Source of the DNA: Muribaculum sp.
GTDB lineage: Bacteria; Bacteroidota; Bacteroidia; Bacteroidales; Muribaculaceae
Direction of reading: 5' to 3'
Length of the DNA: 64,000 nt
Assembly (NCBI GenBank): GCA_023667055.1
Contig: JAMPAV010000003.1
Coordinates: forward strand, 37,907 to 101,906
Below the pieces are notes generated by a model, which was not told the DNA's origin, did no database searches, and saw only the letters and a list, made by a program, of their open reading frames with translations. Position numbers and translations under genes: made by a program. Positions 15,477 to 26,035 of the stretch are shown here, one piece after another. How positions within the stretch are numbered: the first letter of the stretch is position 1; every line of letters begins with the position of its first letter.

Positions 15477-15829
15477 CAAGCAAGATGATTACACTTACGG
15501 GCATTGATCCCAAAATGATAGCCAATAATCTCATCCCAAGCCAGCCGATTCATCCCGGTGAGATGATAAAGGATGAGATTGAGTATCATGGCATTTCCCA
15601 GAAAGATTTCGCCGCTGAGATAGGAATGAAGCCCTCTGTTCTTAATGCTGTTCTTAATGGTAAACGAGCAGTAACTACTGAGTATGCGCTGCTTTTTGAA
15701 GCTGCACTTGGAATTGATGCTAATATTTGGATTGGAATGCAGGTGGCTTATAATATGCAGAAAACAAAATCTGACCCATCCTTTATGGAGCGGATCAACC
15801 GTATCCGCAAAGTTGCTGCTTTTGTCTGA
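15473..15829 (+). CDS. higA: HigA-family antitoxin
   Basis: A 118-residue XRE-type helix-turn-helix protein. It has the HigA hallmark HPGEMIKDEIEYHGISQKDF (residues ~24-43), followed by the recognition helix region MKPSVLNAVLNGKRAVT and the C-terminal ALGIDANIWIGMQVAYNMQ. HigA binds the toxin and represses the shared promoter at a palindrome such as the one upstream. The gene is intact although its toxin partner carries a nonsense codon, so it may persist as an orphan regulator or as a protective antitoxin against related toxins. It overlaps the toxin stop by 4 bp. Confidence 0.9.
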   Translation: MTSKMITLTGIDPKMIANNLIPSQPIHPGEMIKDEIEYHGISQKDFAAEIGMKPSVLNAVLNGKRAVTTEYALLFEAALGIDANIWIGMQVAYNMQKTKSDPSFMERINRIRKVAAFV

Positions 15830-15888
15830 GATATTATCGTATGCTTTCTTCCAATAAAGATGGAGATGCTCTATAACTTTATACATTA

Positions 15889-15920
15889 CAAAACGGCCAC
15901 GATGCGGAGGCACCGTGGCG
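15889..15920 (-). terminator. Intrinsic terminator after the integrase remnant
   Basis: On the minus strand GCCACGGTGC-CTCC-GCATCGTGGC (10-bp stem with one wobble) is followed by GTTTTG. It lies just after the stop codon of the integrase remnant. Confidence 0.6.
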
Positions 15921-15929
15921 GTCGTGTGT

Positions 15930-16346
15930 TTAGAGGGATTTGATGATGAGGTCGTTGGCTTTGTCAACGACGGAGGTGTCGAGAGAGGCGAGGTAGATTT
16001 TCCATGAAGTTGAACAGAGAATATTCTTTCTCATAGTGTCTGAACTCGTCAATCACATCATCGGCGGTATAAGACAAACCGTCGGCATCAAGTCGCTTGT
16101 CAATCTTAATAAACCGTTCAACATCCCAGCGGATTCGTTCACGTATTGAGAGAATGAAAGATTTGCGGTCGCTGTTGTGGTTGATCGTCACCATTGAATG
16201 GGATTCATCCCATTCTTCGGAAAGGACATGGTAGTTGGTGTTGAGTTGTCGCACCTTTCGGTCGTGGATAATCTGATAGTAGATTACGCCCTTTTGGTCT
16301 TGTATGGATGATGGGCGGAATAGAATATTACTTTTATAGAAGTCAT
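15930..16346 (-). pseudogene. Internally deleted tyrosine recombinase (Bacteroidota integrase)
   Basis: Three pieces of one gene remain. The start MTSIKV (ATG at 16346) is followed by a frameshift into ILFRPSSIQDQKGVIYYQI and then VRQLNTNYHVLSEEWDES...YTADDVIDEFRHYEKEY, the arm-binding and SAM-like N-terminal domains of Bacteroidota phage-type integrases. After FMEN there is a deletion junction, and a different frame reads YLASLDTSVVDKANDLIIKSL and stop, the typical extreme C-terminus. The whole catalytic domain (R-H-R-Y) is missing. The position between the accessory island and the pyrimidine/purF operon suggests it is the relic of the integrase that brought in the island. Confidence 0.75.
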
Positions 16347-16350
16347 ACTG

Positions 16351-16377
16351 TTGCTATTTTTATGGCAAAAATAGCAA
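16351..16377. other. Perfect 11-bp inverted repeat upstream of the integrase remnant
   Basis: TTGCTATTTTT and its exact complement are separated by a 5-bp loop ATGGC. It lies 5 bp upstream of the integrase ATG and could be an operator or 5' hairpin of that gene. From here to 16526 I see only a short plus-strand open stretch ending ...APLGRDVKVER, possibly a fragment of an unknown gene. Confidence 0.4.
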
Positions 16378-16526
16378 CGGCAAATCAGATTCGCCCCTTA
16401 TCCATCCACATTTACGATATGCAGTAGATGATATCAGTCCTGCATTTTTAATTATTAAGCAAAATCAACAAATAGATGACGCTCCTCTTGGACGTGATGT
16501 CAAAGTGGAGCGGTAAAGTGTAGCGG

Positions 16527-18416
16527 TCAGATGGTGGAAGCCTCATACCAGTTGATATAAGCTTGGTTGACACGGCGTATACCGCCAGGCGTGGGGTAGT
16601 CCCCTGAGAAGTACCAGTCGCCCGGATTATTAGGACATGCTTTGTGAAGACCCTCGATAGTCTGATATATTATCTCCACCTCTATGTTTTCAGGCTTCAC
16701 CATCTCTGCTATCTTCTTAGATATTTGCTCATCCGTGAAATGCGAATAGATGCTCTTTACATGGTTGACAAGCGGTTCGCCGTGTGCTTTGACAATCTCT
16801 TTCTTGCATGCCGTATATACTGAGGCCAAAACATATTCCATGCCCCTCTGCTTCAGCAGTTCGACAGCTGCCTTAAAGGCAATAAACTCATCCATGCGGC
16901 TCATGTCTATACCGTAATAGTCCGGATACCTTACTTGCGGAGAAGATGACAATACCACTATCTTCTTCGGATTAAGGCGGCCAAGCATATTAAGAATGGA
17001 TTGCTTCAGGGTGGTTCCTCTCACTATGGAGTCGTCAATTACCACAAGAGTATCTTTCCCTTCCTGAAGGCATCCGTAGGATATGTCATAGACGTGGGCG
17101 GCCAGGTCGTTGCGCACATCTCCTTCCGCAATGAATGTACGCAGTTTTATATCCTTTATGGCAGCCTTTTCAATCCTCACTTCCGACTCCATTACCTTGC
17201 GGATGGATTCTCGGTTTAGATTGCCATCATTTTGTAGTGATAGAATTCTTTCTGTCTTATACTCGTTGAGGTAATCCTCAAGACCTTCCACCATACCGTA
17301 GAAAGCAACCTCTGCCGTATTGGGTATGTATGAAAACACCGCATTTGTCATGTTGCCTTCAATGGACTTAATGATACGGGGCACGAGCAATCTGCCCAAT
17401 TCCTTTCTCTCCTTATAGATGTCGCTGTCACTGCCGCGAGAGAAGTAAATCCTCTCAAAACTGCATTTCGAGTTGGATATCTGCGGCAATATCCTCTCGA
17501 TGCTCGGCTCGCCATCTACAGAAATCAGCAATGCCTCTCCCGGATTCAACTCATGCACATCACTTTCCTTGACTCCAAACACTGTTTGAATCTGCGGGCG
17601 CTCAGAGGTGGCTACGATTATCTCATCGTCGATGTAATAAAAAGCCGGCCTGATACCATTGGGATCGCGGAAAACAAAGACATTTCCAGACCCTGTCGCT
17701 CCGCATATCACATATCCACCATCCCATTCCGGAGCAGCGGCCTTAAGCACATTGCGGATGTCAAGTTCTTTCTCTATTGTCTCGCTCAGCTGGTGGTCAT
17801 AGTAGGTCTCGTTCAGTTCATCCCGATATTTGCGATAGATTCTGTGATTCTCCTTGTCAAGTGCATAGCCAAGCATCTCCAGAAGAATTATGGTGTCGCT
17901 GTAGAGCCGAGGATGCTGTCCGCGACTCACCACCGACTTGAAAAGATCATCTACATTGGTCATGTTGAAGTTCCCGCACATCAGCAGGTTGCGGCTTCTC
18001 CAGTTGTTCCTCCTGAGAAATGGATGTACGTATGCCATGCCGCTTTTGCCCGTCGTGGAATATCGTAAGTGACCCATGTTGATTTCCCCTATCATGGGTG
18101 CAATTGTCGATGCCTCTTCCGGAGTCATGTTCTCCAAATCCGCATCCGATAGACTTTTCCCTATACGGTTGAATATCTCCTGTATGGCCTGTGGCCCCAA
18201 TTCGCGTTCACGCCACACATACTCGTTGCCCGGTTCGGCTGTGAGGTTTACGACTCCAACCCCCGCTCCCTCTTGCCCGCGATTGTGCTGTTTCTCCATG
18301 AGTAGATACAGTTTGTTGAGGGCGTATGCGTATGTGCCATATTTTTCTTTATAATAGGCGAGTGGTTTACGAAGTCGGATCATCGCAATTCCACATTCAT
18401 GCTTCAACACTTCCAT
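16527..18416 (-). CDS. purF: Amidophosphoribosyltransferase (PurF), long form
   Basis: First committed step of purine synthesis: glutamine amide transferred to PRPP. The class II glutaminase domain starts at Cys8 after a short propeptide (MEVLKHE|CGIAMIRLR), as in PurF proteins that mature by cleavage. The phosphoribosyltransferase domain has the PRPP loop VVIDDSIVRGTTL. At 629 residues it is longer than the ~480-residue enzymes of E. coli and Bacillus, with insertions in the glutaminase half, a form seen in Bacteroidetes. It is the last gene of the pyrimidine operon, 130 bp after pyrB across an inverted repeat of GTTTAGAG units, so expression may be coupled to UMP synthesis or separated by that hairpin. 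Confidence 0.9.
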   Translation of the reverse strand: MEVLKHECGIAMIRLRKPLAYYKEKYGTYAYALNKLYLLMEKQHNRGQEGAGVGVVNLTAEPGNEYVWRERELGPQAIQEIFNRIGKSLSDADLENMTPEEASTIAPMIGEINMGHLRYSTTGKSGMAYVHPFLRRNNWRSRNLLMCGNFNMTNVDDLFKSVVSRGQHPRLYSDTIILLEMLGYALDKENHRIYRKYRDELNETYYDHQLSETIEKELDIRNVLKAAAPEWDGGYVICGATGSGNVFVFRDPNGIRPAFYYIDDEIIVATSERPQIQTVFGVKESDVHELNPGEALLISVDGEPSIERILPQISNSKCSFERIYFSRGSDSDIYKERKELGRLLVPRIIKSIEGNMTNAVFSYIPNTAEVAFYGMVEGLEDYLNEYKTERILSLQNDGNLNRESIRKVMESEVRIEKAAIKDIKLRTFIAEGDVRNDLAAHVYDISYGCLQEGKDTLVVIDDSIVRGTTLKQSILNMLGRLNPKKIVVLSSSPQVRYPDYYGIDMSRMDEFIAFKAAVELLKQRGMEYVLASVYTACKKEIVKAHGEPLVNHVKSIYSHFTDEQISKKIAEMVKPENIEVEIIYQTIEGLHKACPNNPGDWYFSGDYPTPGGIRRVNQAYINWYEASTI

Positions 18417-18432
18417 AATTTTGCTTTTGGTT

Positions 18433-18522
18433 GTTTAGAGTTTAGAGTTTAAGGTTTAGTTCAAGCGATTGGTTTAATGGCAAATTTCCGATAAACTAAA
18501 CCTTAAACTCTAAACCCTAAAC
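18433..18522. repeat. Long inverted repeat built of GTTTAGAG-type heptamers
   Basis: Left arm 18433-18459 is a tandem of GTTTAGAG/GTTTAAG-like units; the right arm 18496-18522 is its reverse complement at 26 of 27 positions, with a 36-bp loop. In RNA this would be a very stable hairpin between pyrB and purF. Single-arm versions of the same units recur near 40703, 41781, 44159 and 52214. Confidence 0.8.
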
Positions 18523-18549
18523 TTCTTTTTTCGCAAAGCGAAAAAAGAT

Positions 18550-19629
18550 TTATTTAAACTTATGATCACAATATCTGCATCGCAACGATCCGTCTGCCGC
18601 ATGGTAAGCCCTCCTTGGAGATGCCTCGTTTCTTGTGATGCACTTCTTGTTCTCACATCTAAGGTGTCCAGGAACCTCAACTTCTTCCTGTTCAGGCATC
18701 TTGTGACCGGGGTCGTCCTTCCAGTCAAGCAGGCTTGATATCAGTGCCATCCTGACAAATTTCCCATTCTCAACCTGACGGAAATAGGCCGCCCTCGGGT
18801 CTGCATCTACCTCTTCAAGTATTTCGTTGACACGGGGAAGGGGATGAAGCACCGCCATTTTCTCTTTGGCAAGTGCCATCTTGGAGTTGTCAAGCACGAA
18901 GGAATCCTTCACTGCCTCATACTCGTCTTCATCCAGGAAACGTTCCTTTTGTACGCGTGTCATATAAAGCACATCAAGTTGCGGCATCGCTTCCTCAAGC
19001 GTATCGACTTCCGTGTATTCGAGTCCAAGCCTGTCGCATACATCCTGCTTGATATAGTCCGGCAAACGTAACTGTGGAGGAGCTATTAGCACAATTTTAA
19101 TGTTTTTCTGTCTTGACAGCGCCTTGATAAGACTGTGCACGGTTCGTCCGAAACGTAAGTCTCCGCAGAAGCCTATTGTCAGGTTGTCAAGTCTGCCAAG
19201 TTCCCTTGTGATGGTAAGCAGGTCGGTAAGGGTCTGTGTCGGATGGGCATGGCTGCCGTCGCCGGCGTTTATGATTGGGACACGGCTAACCTCTGTTGCT
19301 GCAAGTTGGGCTCCCTCGATATGGTGACGCATTGCAATTATATCGGCAAAATTTTCAACCACTCGCACTGTGTCTCTCACGGTTTCCCCTTTGCTCACAC
19401 TGCTGCTGGCGGCATCGGCAAAACCGAGTACATTCCCACCCAATTCCATCATTGCTGCCGTGAAACTCAGTCTCGTACGTGTGGATGGCTCATAGAAAAG
19501 GGTTGCAAGTTTCTTTCCCTTGCATTTCTCTGAATACTTATCTCGATGCTCTATGATGTCAAGGGCAAGATTGATTATCGACATTGTCTCATCTACAGTG
19601 AGATCTGTCGGGTCTATTAAGTGTTTCAT
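18550..19629 (-). CDS. pyrB: Aspartate carbamoyltransferase fused to a PyrI zinc domain
   Basis: Catalytic subunit of ATCase, second step of UMP synthesis. Residues 1 to ~305 carry [11 protein letters not shown] (carbamoyl phosphate loop), HPTQTLTDL and HPLPRVNEI, the active-site set of PyrB. The extra C-terminus (about 310-359) reads [14 protein letters not shown]...[11 protein letters not shown], a Cys4 zinc ribbon with the C-x4-C ... C-x2-C spacing of the zinc domain of the regulatory chain PyrI. The nucleotide-binding domain of PyrI, which senses CTP and ATP, is absent. So this is a fusion with only the zinc part of PyrI; no separate pyrI is in the window. The fusion may aid assembly but should not give classical CTP inhibition. 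Confidence 0.92.
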   Translation of the reverse strand: MKHLIDPTDLTVDETMSIINLALDIIEHRDKYSEKCKGKKLATLFYEPSTRTRLSFTAAMMELGGNVLGFADAASSSVSKGETVRDTVRVVENFADIIAMRHHIEGAQLAATEVSRVPIINAGDGSHAHPTQTLTDLLTITRELGRLDNLTIGFCGDLRFGRTVHSLIKALSRQKNIKIVLIAPPQLRLPDYIKQDVCDRLGLEYTEVDTLEEAMPQLDVLYMTRVQKERFLDEDEYEAVKDSFVLDNSKMALAKEKMAVLHPLPRVNEILEEVDADPRAAYFRQVENGKFVRMALISSLLDWKDDPGHKMPEQEEVEVPGHLRCENKKCITRNEASPRRAYHAADGSLRCRYCDHKFK

Positions 19630-19630
19630 A

Positions 19631-19717
19631 ATTATTAGTTTAGTGTTTAGTGTTTAGAGTTTAGTTCAAATGTCAAATTTCAGACAAAATAAACCTATAA
19701 ACCCATAAACCCATAAA
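19631..19717. repeat. GTTTAGTG and CCCATAAAC repeat tract between pyrE and pyrB
   Basis: The gap contains GTTTAGTGTTTAGTG-type units on one side and ATAAACCTATAAACCC-type units on the other. The second family is the reverse complement of the GTTTATGGG tract at the right window end and also occurs near 34038 and 59139. Confidence 0.7.
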
Positions 19718-19719
19718 CT

Positions 19720-20352
19720 TTATGCGTTTTGCCAGGATGAATCGCTCGGATTGTCTCTGAATTTAAGGATACGGTTTTTCCATACCGGCTCTATATAGCC
19801 TTCTTCGGCTGCCACCTCCACGAGTGTGTCCAAGTTGGAAAGAGAGTGATTTGTTACGTTGGCTGCTGCCAGACGGTCGGTTGCTTTCTGCATCCCGTAG
19901 GTGAAGATTGACACGATGCCAAGCACTTCCGCTCCTTCCTCGCGAAGTGCTTCCACAACCTCGATGCAGCTGCCTCCGGTCGAAATCAAATCTTCTACCA
20001 CCACTACTTTTGTGCCGGGTTCGCATTTCCCCTCAATCCTGTTGCCTCGGCCATGGTCCTTGGCTCCGCCTCTCACATACCCCATCGGTTTATTGAGTAG
20101 CCACGCTGTTATGGCTGCATGTGCAATACCTGCCGTTGAAGTACCCATCAATGACTCTGCCTCAGGATAATATTTTGTAATCAGTTCGGCCAAACCTTCC
20201 TCTATATCCTTGCGCACTTCCGGATAAGAAAGTGTAAGACGGTTGTCGCAATACATAGGGCTTTTTATGCCGGATGCCCAAGTGAATAAATTTTCAGGGC
20301 GCAGGAATACAGCTCCAACGCTCAGCAAATCCTTAGCTATCTTCTTCTCCAT
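19720..20352 (-). CDS. pyrE: Orotate phosphoribosyltransferase
   Basis: Converts orotate and PRPP to OMP. A 210-residue protein with the PRPP-binding motif VVVVEDLISTGGSCIEVV (~113-130) and the preceding MGYVRGGAKDHGRGNRIEG loop that closes over the active site. Length is normal for the family. It lies 24 bp downstream of pyrF and 90 bp upstream of pyrB in the pyrimidine operon. Confidence 0.93.
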   Translation of the reverse strand: MEKKIAKDLLSVGAVFLRPENLFTWASGIKSPMYCDNRLTLSYPEVRKDIEEGLAELITKYYPEAESLMGTSTAGIAHAAITAWLLNKPMGYVRGGAKDHGRGNRIEGKCEPGTKVVVVEDLISTGGSCIEVVEALREEGAEVLGIVSIFTYGMQKATDRLAAANVTNHSLSNLDTLVEVAAEEGYIEPVWKNRILKFRDNPSDSSWQNA

Positions 20353-20376
20353 ATCTCTTTCTCTTTATGATGATTC

Positions 20377-21093
20377 TCAATTCTCAATTCTCAATTCCCC
20401 AAGGAATTCCCTGCAGCATCTCTCGTATGCCTCAAGCGGATTCTCAGCCTTGGTGATAGGTCGTCCCACTACTATATAGTCTGACCCGATCTCTCTTGCC
20501 TTGGCAGGTGTCATGACTCGCACCTGATCGTCAGCAGCCGAATCGGCAAAGCGTATTCCGGGTGTCACAGTGATGAATCCTTCTCCACATGCCTCTTTCA
20601 CAATTGTAGCTTCACGCGGAGAGCATACCACGCCGTCGAGCCCCGATTTTTTTGCGGTTTGAGCATAACTTGCCACCACACTGTCAACCTCACCCGGAAT
20701 CAATATATCCTCGTTCATCAATTCCTTGCTTGTGGATGTCAGCATGGTCACTGCAATAAGAATAGGACGTGAGCCGTCAGGTCGTGTAAGTCCCTCAATG
20801 GCTGCCTCCATCATCTTGTGTCCTCCGAATGCGTGAAGATTGGTCATATCCACATCAAGATGTGACAACACTGCCATTGCACTCTTCACTGTGTTTGGTA
20901 TATCGCAGAGTTTCAGGTCAAGGAATATCTTGTGACCCCTTTTCTTGATTTCTCTTATTATTTCAGGTCCTGCAGCATAGAAAAGTTCCATGCCTATCTT
21001 GACGTATGGTCTGGTTTCTCCAAACTTGTCAAGAAATTCCAGTGTCGCCTCCATCGAAGGGAAGTCGCACGCTATAATCACATCTTTTGCCAT
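20377..21093 (-). CDS. pyrF: Orotidine 5'-phosphate decarboxylase
   Basis: Last step to UMP. The catalytic signature [13 protein letters not shown] (DxKxxDIPxT) is at ~60-72 and the phosphate-binding VTPGIRF and VVGRPI segments follow. The start overlaps the end of the pyrK-pyrD gene by 16 bp, so translation is probably coupled. The last residues (GELRIEN) are encoded by a tandem ATTCTCA repeat that runs on into the gap, so the original stop has probably been replaced by repeat sequence. Otherwise the 238-residue length is normal. Confidence 0.93.
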   Translation of the reverse strand: MAKDVIIACDFPSMEATLEFLDKFGETRPYVKIGMELFYAAGPEIIREIKKRGHKIFLDLKLCDIPNTVKSAMAVLSHLDVDMTNLHAFGGHKMMEAAIEGLTRPDGSRPILIAVTMLTSTSKELMNEDILIPGEVDSVVASYAQTAKKSGLDGVVCSPREATIVKEACGEGFITVTPGIRFADSAADDQVRVMTPAKAREIGSDYIVVGRPITKAENPLEAYERCCREFLGELRIEN

Positions 21094-22793
21094 GATATTC
21101 CAATAATGTCTTTTATATTGTTGATTTTAAGTTTTTTCAATACTCGCGGCAATTCTTCGGTAATTCTCTTGCCAGCCATAGGGTCAACAAGATTGACCGA
21201 TCCAATTTGCACGGCCGAAGCACCAGCCATCATCATCTCCACTGCTTCTTCTGCATTGGATACTCCGCCGCAGCCTATCACTGGTATTTTCACAGCCTGT
21301 GCTACCTGATACACCATCCTTACAGCCACAGGGAATACCGCCGGTCCTGAGAATCCCCCCATTCTGTTGGCTATCACCGGACTTCCCGTATTGATGTTGA
21401 TTCTCATGCCAAGAAGTGTGTTGATCAGCGTCAGTCCGTCTGCTCCTGCTTCCTCACATGCTTTGGCTATCGCTACAATGTCTGTGACATTGGGCGATAA
21501 CTTTATGAATACAGGCTTTTTCACCACCTCTTTGACAGCCTTGGTCACCGCCGCCGCCTGTTCAGGAGATGTGCCGAATGCCATACCTCCGTTGTGTACG
21601 TTTGGGCAACTTATGTTTACCTCTATAATATCTACTTCTTTGCATGCATCTGCCTTTTTGCAAGCTTCTACGTATTCTTCTATCGAAAATCCGCTCACAT
21701 TGGCTATGATACATCCGTTGTAGATTTTTCTCAGTTCAGCCACCTCTTTGGTATAAACCTCATCCGCACCGGGATTCTGAAGTCCCACGCTGTTAATCAT
21801 GCCATCCGGTGTTTCGGCAATGCGGGGTGTGGGATTGCCAAGCCTTGGGTTCAGGGTCGTCCCTTTTATTGAAATACCTCCCAACACGTTTAAATCATAT
21901 AAGGAAGCAAACTCTTGTCCGAAACCAAAAGTTCCACTGGCCGGAATTATGGGGTTATTGAGTTTGATACCACACAGTTCTGTGGCAATATTTGGGTCTT
22001 CTGTCAGTTTTCTATCACGTGGAAGGGAAGGCTCCGGTGTCTTGTTTCCTTTATATTCATGCATCAGTGTGGCGTCAAACACCGGACCGTCTTTACAAAC
22101 TCGCTTCGGTCCCCAAGGTGTTTCAATTGTACATCCCATGCACGCTCCAAAACCACATCCCATCCTTTCCTCCATGCTTACTTCTCCTCGGTTGCAGTCA
22201 AGTTCCATGCCAAGAGCCTTTAGCATTGGCAGTGGCCCGCAAGCATACCAAAAATCCCAACCTTGCATTTCAGGCAGACGGATTGCATCTGTCACGAATC
22301 CCTTTACATCTGCATTTCCATCCAGGGTCGCCACTTTCACCTCCGCACCAAGTTTGCGGAACTCTTCTGCATAAAACTCCTCCTCTTTCGTATTGAAGCC
22401 AAGAGCCACTTTCACCTTCTTCCCTTCGGCAATAAGTTTGCGGGCAAGAAGATAGAGGGGTGGCACGCCGACACCTCCTCCCGCCAGCAGAGCGCATTCC
22501 TTGGTTTTGGAAATGTCAAAACCATTGCCAAGCGATGTTATGAGGTCAAGTTCAATGCCGGGTGTCATTTTGGCCATTGCTTCAGTCCCCTTGCCCACCA
22601 CTTTGAAAATAAGCGTAAGTCTATTTCCTTCAATGTCGCACACTGAAATGGGGCGGCGCAGATAGAGTCCCGGAATGGAAATCTCCACAAATTGCCCCGG
22701 CCGTGTGAAACCGGTGCAGTCTCCCCTCAGCGTCATTTCATATACGCTCTCAGTCGGCCTCTCTATTCTCGTTATCTCAAATCTCATACTCAA
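21078..22793 (-). CDS. pyrD: PyrK-PyrD fusion: NAD-dependent dihydroorotate dehydrogenase (class 1B)
   Basis: One 571-residue polypeptide holds both subunits of the class 1B enzyme. Residues 1 to ~255 are the electron-transfer subunit PyrK: FAD-binding [13 protein letters not shown]-binding [16 protein letters not shown], and a [2Fe-2S] set CGFGACMGC...KRVC. Residues ~270-571 are Pyr[24 protein letters not shown] and the catalytic-Cys motif [12 protein letters not shown]. In most bacteria, including typical Bacteroides, the two are separate adjacent genes. It lies 24 bp downstream of carB. The start at MSMRFEI or two codons later cannot be distinguished. Confidence 0.93.
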   Translation of the reverse strand: MSMRFEITRIERPTESVYEMTLRGDCTGFTRPGQFVEISIPGLYLRRPISVCDIEGNRLTLIFKVVGKGTEAMAKMTPGIELDLITSLGNGFDISKTKECALLAGGGVGVPPLYLLARKLIAEGKKVKVALGFNTKEEEFYAEEFRKLGAEVKVATLDGNADVKGFVTDAIRLPEMQGWDFWYACGPLPMLKALGMELDCNRGEVSMEERMGCGFGACMGCTIETPWGPKRVCKDGPVFDATLMHEYKGNKTPEPSLPRDRKLTEDPNIATELCGIKLNNPIIPASGTFGFGQEFASLYDLNVLGGISIKGTTLNPRLGNPTPRIAETPDGMINSVGLQNPGADEVYTKEVAELRKIYNGCIIANVSGFSIEEYVEACKKADACKEVDIIEVNISCPNVHNGGMAFGTSPEQAAAVTKAVKEVVKKPVFIKLSPNVTDIVAIAKACEEAGADGLTLINTLLGMRININTGSPVIANRMGGFSGPAVFPVAVRMVYQVAQAVKIPVIGCGGVSNAEEAVEMMMAGASAVQIGSVNLVDPMAGKRITEELPRVLKKLKINNIKDIIGISWQKM

Positions 22794-22816
22794 AATTCAA
22801 AATTCCACATTCAAAA

Positions 22817-25800
22817 TTATCTTGAGATCATTCCGTTCCCTTTCCTGCCATATTCAGCATCAATCGTTGATACTCCCATCGTGATTTCCTCGAGGACATC
22901 AAGAAGTACCCTTACAGTTTCCAACGCTGTGAAGATTGTCACATTGTTTTCAATCGCAGTCCTGCGTATCTCATATCCGTCGAGTCGAGTGTTATGTTGA
23001 TTGACGTCTATTGTGTTTATGACATACGAAACATGCCCTTGTCTCAGTGACTTCTCTATGTCTGTGCTTCCCTCGCTGAACTTCCCCATCACACGGCAGC
23101 GGATGCCATGCTGTTTAAGGAACATTGCCGTGCCTCGTGTAGCCTCAATGTTGAATCCTAAGTCATAGAATCTCTTTATGAGCGGAAGCGCCTTTTCCTT
23201 GTCATCATTTGCCACAGTCACCAAAAGTGTGCCATAGTTAAGCACTTGCATTCCCGATGCCTGAAGCGACTTGTAGAGTGCCCGCGTTAGCATATCGTCA
23301 TATCCGATTGCCTCCCCCGTCGATTTCATCTCAGGCGATAGATATGAATCCACTCCCTTTATTTTTGAGAATGAGAATGCCGGTGTCTTGACAAACCAGC
23401 GGTTGCGGTCGGGATGTAGGGTCTCGGTGTAGCCCATGCTTTTGAGTGATTCCCCAAGCATTACTCGTGATGCAATTTTGGCCATTGGCACTCCGGTGGA
23501 TTTTGACAGGAATGGCACTGTTCGAGAACTACGAGGATTGACCTCTATCACATATACATTCTCATCCTTATCTACAATGAACTGTATATTGTAAAGTCCA
23601 ACTATACCTATTGCCAGTCCGAGTTTAATAGTGTAATCCACAATGGTTTTCCTTACGTTGTCACTCACGCTGAATGTCGGATATACCGAGATGGAATCGC
23701 CGGAGTGTATGCCGGTTTTCTCCACATGTTCCATGATGCCCGGTATCAGCACATCTGTGCCGTCGCATATCGCATCCACTTCCAGTTCCTTGCCCATGAT
23801 GTATTTATCCACAAGCACCGGTGAGTTGTCTGAGATATCCACTGCATTCTGCAGGTAATGTCGCAAAGCCTGTTCGTTGCCTACAATCTGCATCGCACGG
23901 CCTCCAAGCACAAAACTTGGACGAACAAGAACCGGATACCCGATTCTTTCGGCGGCTTTGACACCGCTTTCGATATCGGTCACCGCTTCTGCCTGAGGTT
24001 GTGGAATACCTGTCTCACGCATGATTCTCTCGAAATGTTTGCGGTCTTCTGCCTTGTCGATGGCTTCAATTCCGGTTCCTATAATCTTAACTCCTCGTTT
24101 TGCAAGCGGGGCGGCAAGGTTTATGGCAGTCTGTCCTCCGAGTGTTACAATCACTCCGTCGGGTTTCTCAAGGTCTATGACGTTCATCACATCCTCCACG
24201 GTGAGAGGCTCGAAATAGAGCTTGTCTGATATGCTGTAGTCAGTCGATACTGTCTCAGGATTATTGTTTATGATGATGGCTTCATAGCCTTGTTCCCTGA
24301 TTGTCTTGATGGCGTGTACGGTTGAATAGTCAAACTCCACACCCTGGCCGATGCGTATCGGACCGCTGCCGAGCACAAGAATCTTCTTCCGTTCGCTTAC
24401 TATCGATTCATTTTCATCCTCGTATGTAGAGTAGAAATACGGCACGTATGAGTCAAATTCACCCGAACAGGTATCAATCATTTTATATACTGGTATGATG
24501 CCTGATTCTTTTCTGAGTTTGCATACTTCTTCTTCTGTGATGCCACGTATTTCAGCTATTGTGCGGTCTGTGAATCCCATCCGTTTTGCATTCCTTAGAA
24601 GTTCCCTGTCAAGTACGTTGGCCTTTTTCAGTTCCCGTTCCATCTTGACGATATTGTTGATTTTCTCAAGGAAAAGCAAGTCTATGCCGGTTCGCTCAAA
24701 TATGTGCCAAAGGGCAACATCCCGGCGAAGCAATGCTGCAATGGCAAGAAGCCTGTCATCGCGACCCTCTTTTATATAATTCAGAATCTCATCAGTGGGC
24801 ATATCATCGAATTTCTTCGAATAAAGATGGGAAGCACCTGATTCGAGCGATCGCAATCCCTTAAGAAGCGACTCTTCAAAAGTGCGTCCCACACTCATGA
24901 TCTCGCCGGTTGCCTTCATCTGTGTGCCGAGTATGTTGGATGCCTCGCTGAACTTGTCGAAGGGGAATCGTGCTATCTTTGTGACTATATAGTCGAGTGC
25001 CGGTTCAAAACTTGCAGGGGTGTTGGCAATCTGTATCTCATCAAGGGACATGCCCACTGCTATCTTGGCGCTTACCCGCGCTATCGGATAACCCGTGGCT
25101 TTGGATGCCAGAGCCGAACTTCTCGACACCCGCGGATTAACCTCTATTATATAATAGTTGAATGAAAGCGGGTCAAGTGCAAACTGCACGTTGCATCCCC
25201 CCTCTATCTTCAATGCCCTGATAAGTCTGAGTGCGGAGTCGCGGAGCAACTGGTATTCCTTGTTGGTAAGTGTCTGGCTTGGTGCCACCACCACGGAGTC
25301 GCCTGTATGGACTCCGACTGGATCCACATTCTCCATGTTGCAGATGGTGATTGCCGTGTCATTGCTGTCGCGCATCACTTCATATTCGATTTCCTTGTAG
25401 CCTTTGATGGATTTTTCCACAAGCACCTGATGCACCGGTGATAGGGCAAGCGCATTGCGCATCAGTTCTCGCAGTTCTGATTCGTTATCGGCAAATCCGC
25501 CTCCGGTGCCTCCAAGTGTAAAAGCGGGACGGAGCACCACTGGATATCCGATCTTTTCGGCCACCTTGACTGCCTCGTCTATGCTGTTGACTATTTCAGA
25601 CGGTAACACCGGCTCTCCAAGACTTATGCACAATTCCTTGAAAAGTTCACGGTCCTCTGCTTGCTCTATACTCTTGAAGGAAGTGCCTAAAATCTCTACT
25701 CCGCATTCCTCAAGAATGCCTTTCTTGGCAAGTTGCACTGCAAGGTTAAGACCTGTCTGGCCTCCAAGCCCCGGTACTATTGCATCCGGTCGTTCGAATC

Positions 25801-26035
25801 GTATGATTTTGGCCACATATTCCAGCTTCAGCGGTTCCATATAGACCTTGTCGGCTATATCCGTGTCTGTCATGATAGTGGCCGGATTGGAATTCACAAG
25901 TATCACCTCATATCCTTCTTCCCGCAGAGCGAGGCAAGCCTGCGTGCCGGCATAGTCAAACTCTGCGGCTTGTCCGATGACGATGGGTCCTGATCCTATC
26001 ACCATCACCTTCCTTATGTCTGTTCTCTTAGGCAT
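22817..26035 (-). CDS. carB: Carbamoyl-phosphate synthase large subunit
   Basis: Makes carbamoyl phosphate from bicarbonate, ammonia and two ATP for pyrimidine and arginine synthesis. The 1072-residue length is standard. Two homologous ATP-grasp halves are visible, each opening with a KILVxGSGPIxIGQxxEFDYxxxxA motif (residues ~8-31 and ~555-575) and each with the ExNPRxSRSSAL or [12 protein letters not shown] metal/ATP motif. The last ~140 residues are an MGS-like allosteric domain (LFxTLGTAxFLxxxGI-type). The ATG overlaps the carA stop by 8 bp, indicating coupled translation of the two subunits. Confidence 0.95.
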   Translation of the reverse strand: MPKRTDIRKVMVIGSGPIVIGQAAEFDYAGTQACLALREEGYEVILVNSNPATIMTDTDIADKVYMEPLKLEYVAKIIRFERPDAIVPGLGGQTGLNLAVQLAKKGILEECGVEILGTSFKSIEQAEDRELFKELCISLGEPVLPSEIVNSIDEAVKVAEKIGYPVVLRPAFTLGGTGGGFADNESELRELMRNALALSPVHQVLVEKSIKGYKEIEYEVMRDSNDTAITICNMENVDPVGVHTGDSVVVAPSQTLTNKEYQLLRDSALRLIRALKIEGGCNVQFALDPLSFNYYIIEVNPRVSRSSALASKATGYPIARVSAKIAVGMSLDEIQIANTPASFEPALDYIVTKIARFPFDKFSEASNILGTQMKATGEIMSVGRTFEESLLKGLRSLESGASHLYSKKFDDMPTDEILNYIKEGRDDRLLAIAALLRRDVALWHIFERTGIDLLFLEKINNIVKMERELKKANVLDRELLRNAKRMGFTDRTIAEIRGITEEEVCKLRKESGIIPVYKMIDTCSGEFDSYVPYFYSTYEDENESIVSERKKILVLGSGPIRIGQGVEFDYSTVHAIKTIREQGYEAIIINNNPETVSTDYSISDKLYFEPLTVEDVMNVIDLEKPDGVIVTLGGQTAINLAAPLAKRGVKIIGTGIEAIDKAEDRKHFERIMRETGIPQPQAEAVTDIESGVKAAERIGYPVLVRPSFVLGGRAMQIVGNEQALRHYLQNAVDISDNSPVLVDKYIMGKELEVDAICDGTDVLIPGIMEHVEKTGIHSGDSISVYPTFSVSDNVRKTIVDYTIKLGLAIGIVGLYNIQFIVDKDENVYVIEVNPRSSRTVPFLSKSTGVPMAKIASRVMLGESLKSMGYTETLHPDRNRWFVKTPAFSFSKIKGVDSYLSPEMKSTGEAIGYDDMLTRALYKSLQASGMQVLNYGTLLVTVANDDKEKALPLIKRFYDLGFNIEATRGTAMFLKQHGIRCRVMGKFSEGSTDIEKSLRQGHVSYVINTIDVNQHNTRLDGYEIRRTAIENNVTIFTALETVRVLLDVLEEITMGVSTIDAEYGRKGNGMISR

